Source: an uncultured Flavobacteriales bacterium (lineage in GTDB: Bacteria; Bacteroidota; Bacteroidia; Flavobacteriales_D; Parvicellaceae). Taken from it: 64,000 nucleotides of DNA. Under the pieces are notes generated by a model. That model had not been told where the DNA came from. It did not search any database and was given only the letters and a program-made list of their open reading frames with translations. Positions 62,062-64,000 of the stretch are shown piece by piece (position 1 is the stretch's first letter; every line of letters begins with the position of its first letter). The stretch covers positions 56,976 to 120,975 of the forward strand of contig CALSPA010000002.1 of the NCBI GenBank assembly GCA_943788115.1. The letters run 5' to 3'. The position numbers were made by a program, and so were the translations under genes.

Positions 62062-64000
62062 ATCTTTGCTGCCAAACGACTACCTTGATTAATAGCGAAT
62101 TTAGCATCTAGTTCTAATGCTAAATCTGCACCTCCAATAACATGAACTTCTTTACCAAGATCTTCTAATGGTTTTTGCATTTCGTTATTACTTAGCTGAC
62201 CAGCACATACCACTACATTGTCAACATCTAAAACATGTTGTTCTCCACCTCTAGAATAATGTAAACCTTGATCGTCTATTTTGTTGTACTGAACGGCATT
62301 TATCATTTTGGCATTTTTATTCTTTAATGAAATTCGATGAACCCAACCAGTTGTTTTCCCAAGACCGGAACCAACTTTAGAATTCTTTCGTTGCATTAGA
62401 AAAACTTCTCTTGGGCTTTCTGCAGCTAATGGTGTAACACCTTCTATTCCACCTCTAGATTCTAACGCACCATCTATACCCCATTCATCTAAAAAAGCTT
62501 TCAAATTTAAAGCAGTAGACTCTCCCTTATGAGTCAAATATTCTGCCACATCAAAACCTATTCCCCCAGCTCCAATTATAGCAACTTTTTTACCTACCTC
62601 TTTTTTATCTCTAAGAACATCTAAATAGTCTAACACTTTAGCATGGTTAATTCCATCAATAGAAAGCGCTCTAGGTTTAATACCAGTGCTTAAAATAATT
62701 GAGTCAAAACCTTCTAAATCTTTTGGTGTTACTCTATTGTTTAATTTTAAAGTAACTTTTGTATTTTCAATTTGCTTGTTAAAATAACGAAGCGTTTCAT
62801 AAAATTCTTCTTTTCCAGGTATTTGCTTGGCAATGTTAAACTGACCTCCAATTTCTGAAGAGGCATCAAACAAAGTAACCTGATGTCCTCTTTGAGCTGC
62901 AACAGTTGAAAAAGCTAATCCTGCAGGACCTGCTCCAACAACAGCGATGTTTTTAGGCTTACTAGTTGGTTTATATTCAAGCTCTGTTTCATGACAAGCT
63001 CTTGGATTTACTAAACAGCTTGCAATTTTTCTTTCAAAAACATGATCTAAACAGGCTTGATTACAACCTATACAAGTATTTATTTCATCTGCTTTATCTT
63101 GTTCTGCCTTTAAAACAAAATAAGGATCTGCTAAAAAAGGGCGAGCCATAGAAACCATATCTGCATGGCCATCTTCAATAATTTTATTACCTAATTCTGG
63201 AGTATTAATTCTATTGGTAGTAATTAATGGAATTTTAACTTCTCCCATCATTTTCTTTGTTACCCAGCTAAAAGCACCTCTAGGAACCATGGTTGCAATG
63301 GTAGGTATTCGCGCTTCATGCCAACCAATACCCGTGTTTATTATGGTAGCACCTGCTTTTTCGACTTCTTTTGCCAATTGAACTACTTCCTCCCAAGAGC
63401 TACCATCATTTACTAAATCTAGCATAGAAAGCCGGTAAATAATGATGAAATTCTTACCAACAGCTTTTCTAACTGCACTTATGATTTCTAAGGGGAATTT
63501 TATTCTATTTTCATAAGAGCCACCATATTCATCGGTCCTTTTATTGGTTTTTTTAACTATAAACTGATTTATTAAATACCCTTCAGAACCCATTATTTCT
63601 ACCCCATCGTAACCGGCATATTGAGCCAATTCTGCACACTTCACAAAATCTTTAACCGTTCTTTTAATTCCATTTTTAGAAAGCACCCAAGGTTTAAAAG
63701 GAGTAATTGGAGATTTTATTCCACTAGGAGCAACTAAAAAAGGGTGATAACCGTACCTTCCGGTATGTAAAATTTGCATGCATATTTTACCGGCATTATC
63801 ATGAACTGCTTTTGTTATTTTCTTGTGCTTATCTGCTGTTCTTTTATCTGAAAGCTTACTTGAAAAAGGACCTACCCATCCTGCTTTATTAGGAGCAATA
63901 CCACCCGTTACAATTAAGCCAACTCCACCTTTTGCTCTTTCTGCATAATAGGCCGCCATTCTATCATAGCCATTTTTCTCTTCTTCTAAACCGGTATGCA
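62058..64000 (-). CDS. 2,4-dienoyl-CoA reductase-like NADH:flavin oxidoreductase (5' partial)
   Basis: At least 633 residues; the frame continues to the window end (HTGLEEEKNGYDRM upstream of the track's Met), so the N-terminus is missing. Old-Yellow-Enzyme barrel: GGVGLIVTGGIAPNKAGW, AQYAGYDGVEIMGSEGYLINQFI, RTDEYGGSYENR; then 4Fe-4S cysteines CIGCNQACLDHVFERKIASC; then FAD and NADPH domains (VVGAGPAGLAFSTVAAQRGH, AIIGAGGIGFDVAEYL). This is the FadH layout, reducing 2,4-dienoyl-CoA from polyunsaturated fatty acids. The track's ATG at 63959 is internal. Nearest neighbour on the same strand is outside the window. Confidence 0.92.
   Translation of the reverse strand, partial: HTGLEEEKNGYDRMAAYYAERAKGGVGLIVTGGIAPNKAGWVGPFSSKLSDKRTADKHKKITKAVHDNAGKICMQILHTGRYGYHPFLVAPSGIKSPITPFKPWVLSKNGIKRTVKDFVKCAELAQYAGYDGVEIMGSEGYLINQFIVKKTNKRTDEYGGSYENRIKFPLEIISAVRKAVGKNFIIIYRLSMLDLVNDGSSWEEVVQLAKEVEKAGATIINTGIGWHEARIPTIATMVPRGAFSWVTKKMMGEVKIPLITTNRINTPELGNKIIEDGHADMVSMARPFLADPYFVLKAEQDKADEINTCIGCNQACLDHVFERKIASCLVNPRACHETELEYKPTSKPKNIAVVGAGPAGLAFSTVAAQRGHQVTLFDASSEIGGQFNIAKQIPGKEEFYETLRYFNKQIENTKVTLKLNNRVTPKDLEGFDSIILSTGIKPRALSIDGINHAKVLDYLDVLRDKKEVGKKVAIIGAGGIGFDVAEYLTHKGESTALNLKAFLDEWGIDGALESRGGIEGVTPLAAESPREVFLMQRKNSKVGSGLGKTTGWVHRISLKNKNAKMINAVQYNKIDDQGLHYSRGGEQHVLDVDNVVVCAGQLSNNEMQKPLEDLGKEVHVIGGADLALELDAKFAINQGSRLAAKI

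Noticed and set aside
1-64000. CRISPR array, insertion sequence or transposon
   Set aside because: No regular short repeats with spacers, no transposase-like ORF and no terminal inverted repeats were seen.

Overview
The window is a low-GC, gene-dense stretch of a Bacteroidota chromosome, most likely a marine Flavobacteriales relative. The evidence is: type IX secretion (T9SS) sorting domains on several secreted proteins, many TAnnTTTG promoter -7 boxes, weak or absent Shine-Dalgarno sequences, and lineage-typical families (long NusB, fused E1 alpha/beta, DUF3276 PUR protein, DUF5683, DUF1573 lipoprotein, SpmA-SpmB fusion, BatA-type protein). No transposase, integrase, CRISPR array or prophage module was seen. 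Both window edges cut genes: a 2-oxoacid dehydrogenase E1 at the left and a FadH-like dienoyl-CoA reductase at the right.

Layout. 1-9.6 kb: E1 alpha/beta fusion, a T9SS-exported subtilase, a small secreted protein, a TIGR02757 protein, a BatA/VWA membrane protein and a dihydroorotase-like protein that has lost metal ligands. 9.6-12.2 kb: SRP RNA, GNAT, small transaldolase, YciO/Sua5 protein, TonB-C protein. 12.3-17.3 kb: SpmAB fusion, then a minus-strand run leucine dehydrogenase > nusB > DUF1573 > yajC > coaE. 17.4-24.8 kb: ABC exporter, PUR protein, flavin reductase, metallo-hydrolase, parA-parB-DUF5683 and an Lpd-like flavoprotein without the redox cysteines. 24.9-31.2 kb: a surface-protein locus with two large tail-fibre/adhesin-like proteins sharing an N-terminal domain, a T9SS type B protein between them, and an 80-bp remnant of a third copy. 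31.2-47.9 kb: mostly housekeeping genes (DUF445, recA, bcp, murQ, pgk, xth, fabI, murF, YbaB) with several envelope lipoproteins and a J-domain/cyclophilin/SPOR gene chain. 47.9-54.6 kb: ZIP transporter, LuxR-type regulator, an RlmD-type methyltransferase, a sphingosine-1-phosphate-lyase-like enzyme, a repeat protein of the septoil-knot type, tRNA-Pro, a SiaB-like protein and tRNA-Ser. 54.6-64 kb: a ClpP-like lipoprotein, CotH and other T9SS cargo, short asparaginase plus PLP dehydratase, a GT-C-like membrane protein and FadH.

Four genes are broken in frame. A beta-lactamase-like serine hydrolase appears to have lost about 14 bp across a conserved motif, which looks like a real lesion. The RlmD-type methyltransferase, the ClpP-like lipoprotein and the GT-C-like membrane protein are each off by one base beside a short homopolymer, so sequencing error cannot be excluded.

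I did not find a clear new multi-gene defence or biosynthetic system. The items most worth a second look are the bacterial S1P-lyase-like enzyme, the six-fold V-x-Y-x-SQ repeat protein, the catalytically stripped Lpd-like and dihydroorotase-like proteins, the adhesin locus with its gene remnant, and the recA terminator that runs straight into the next start codon. Family assignments come from reading motifs by eye; no database search was run.
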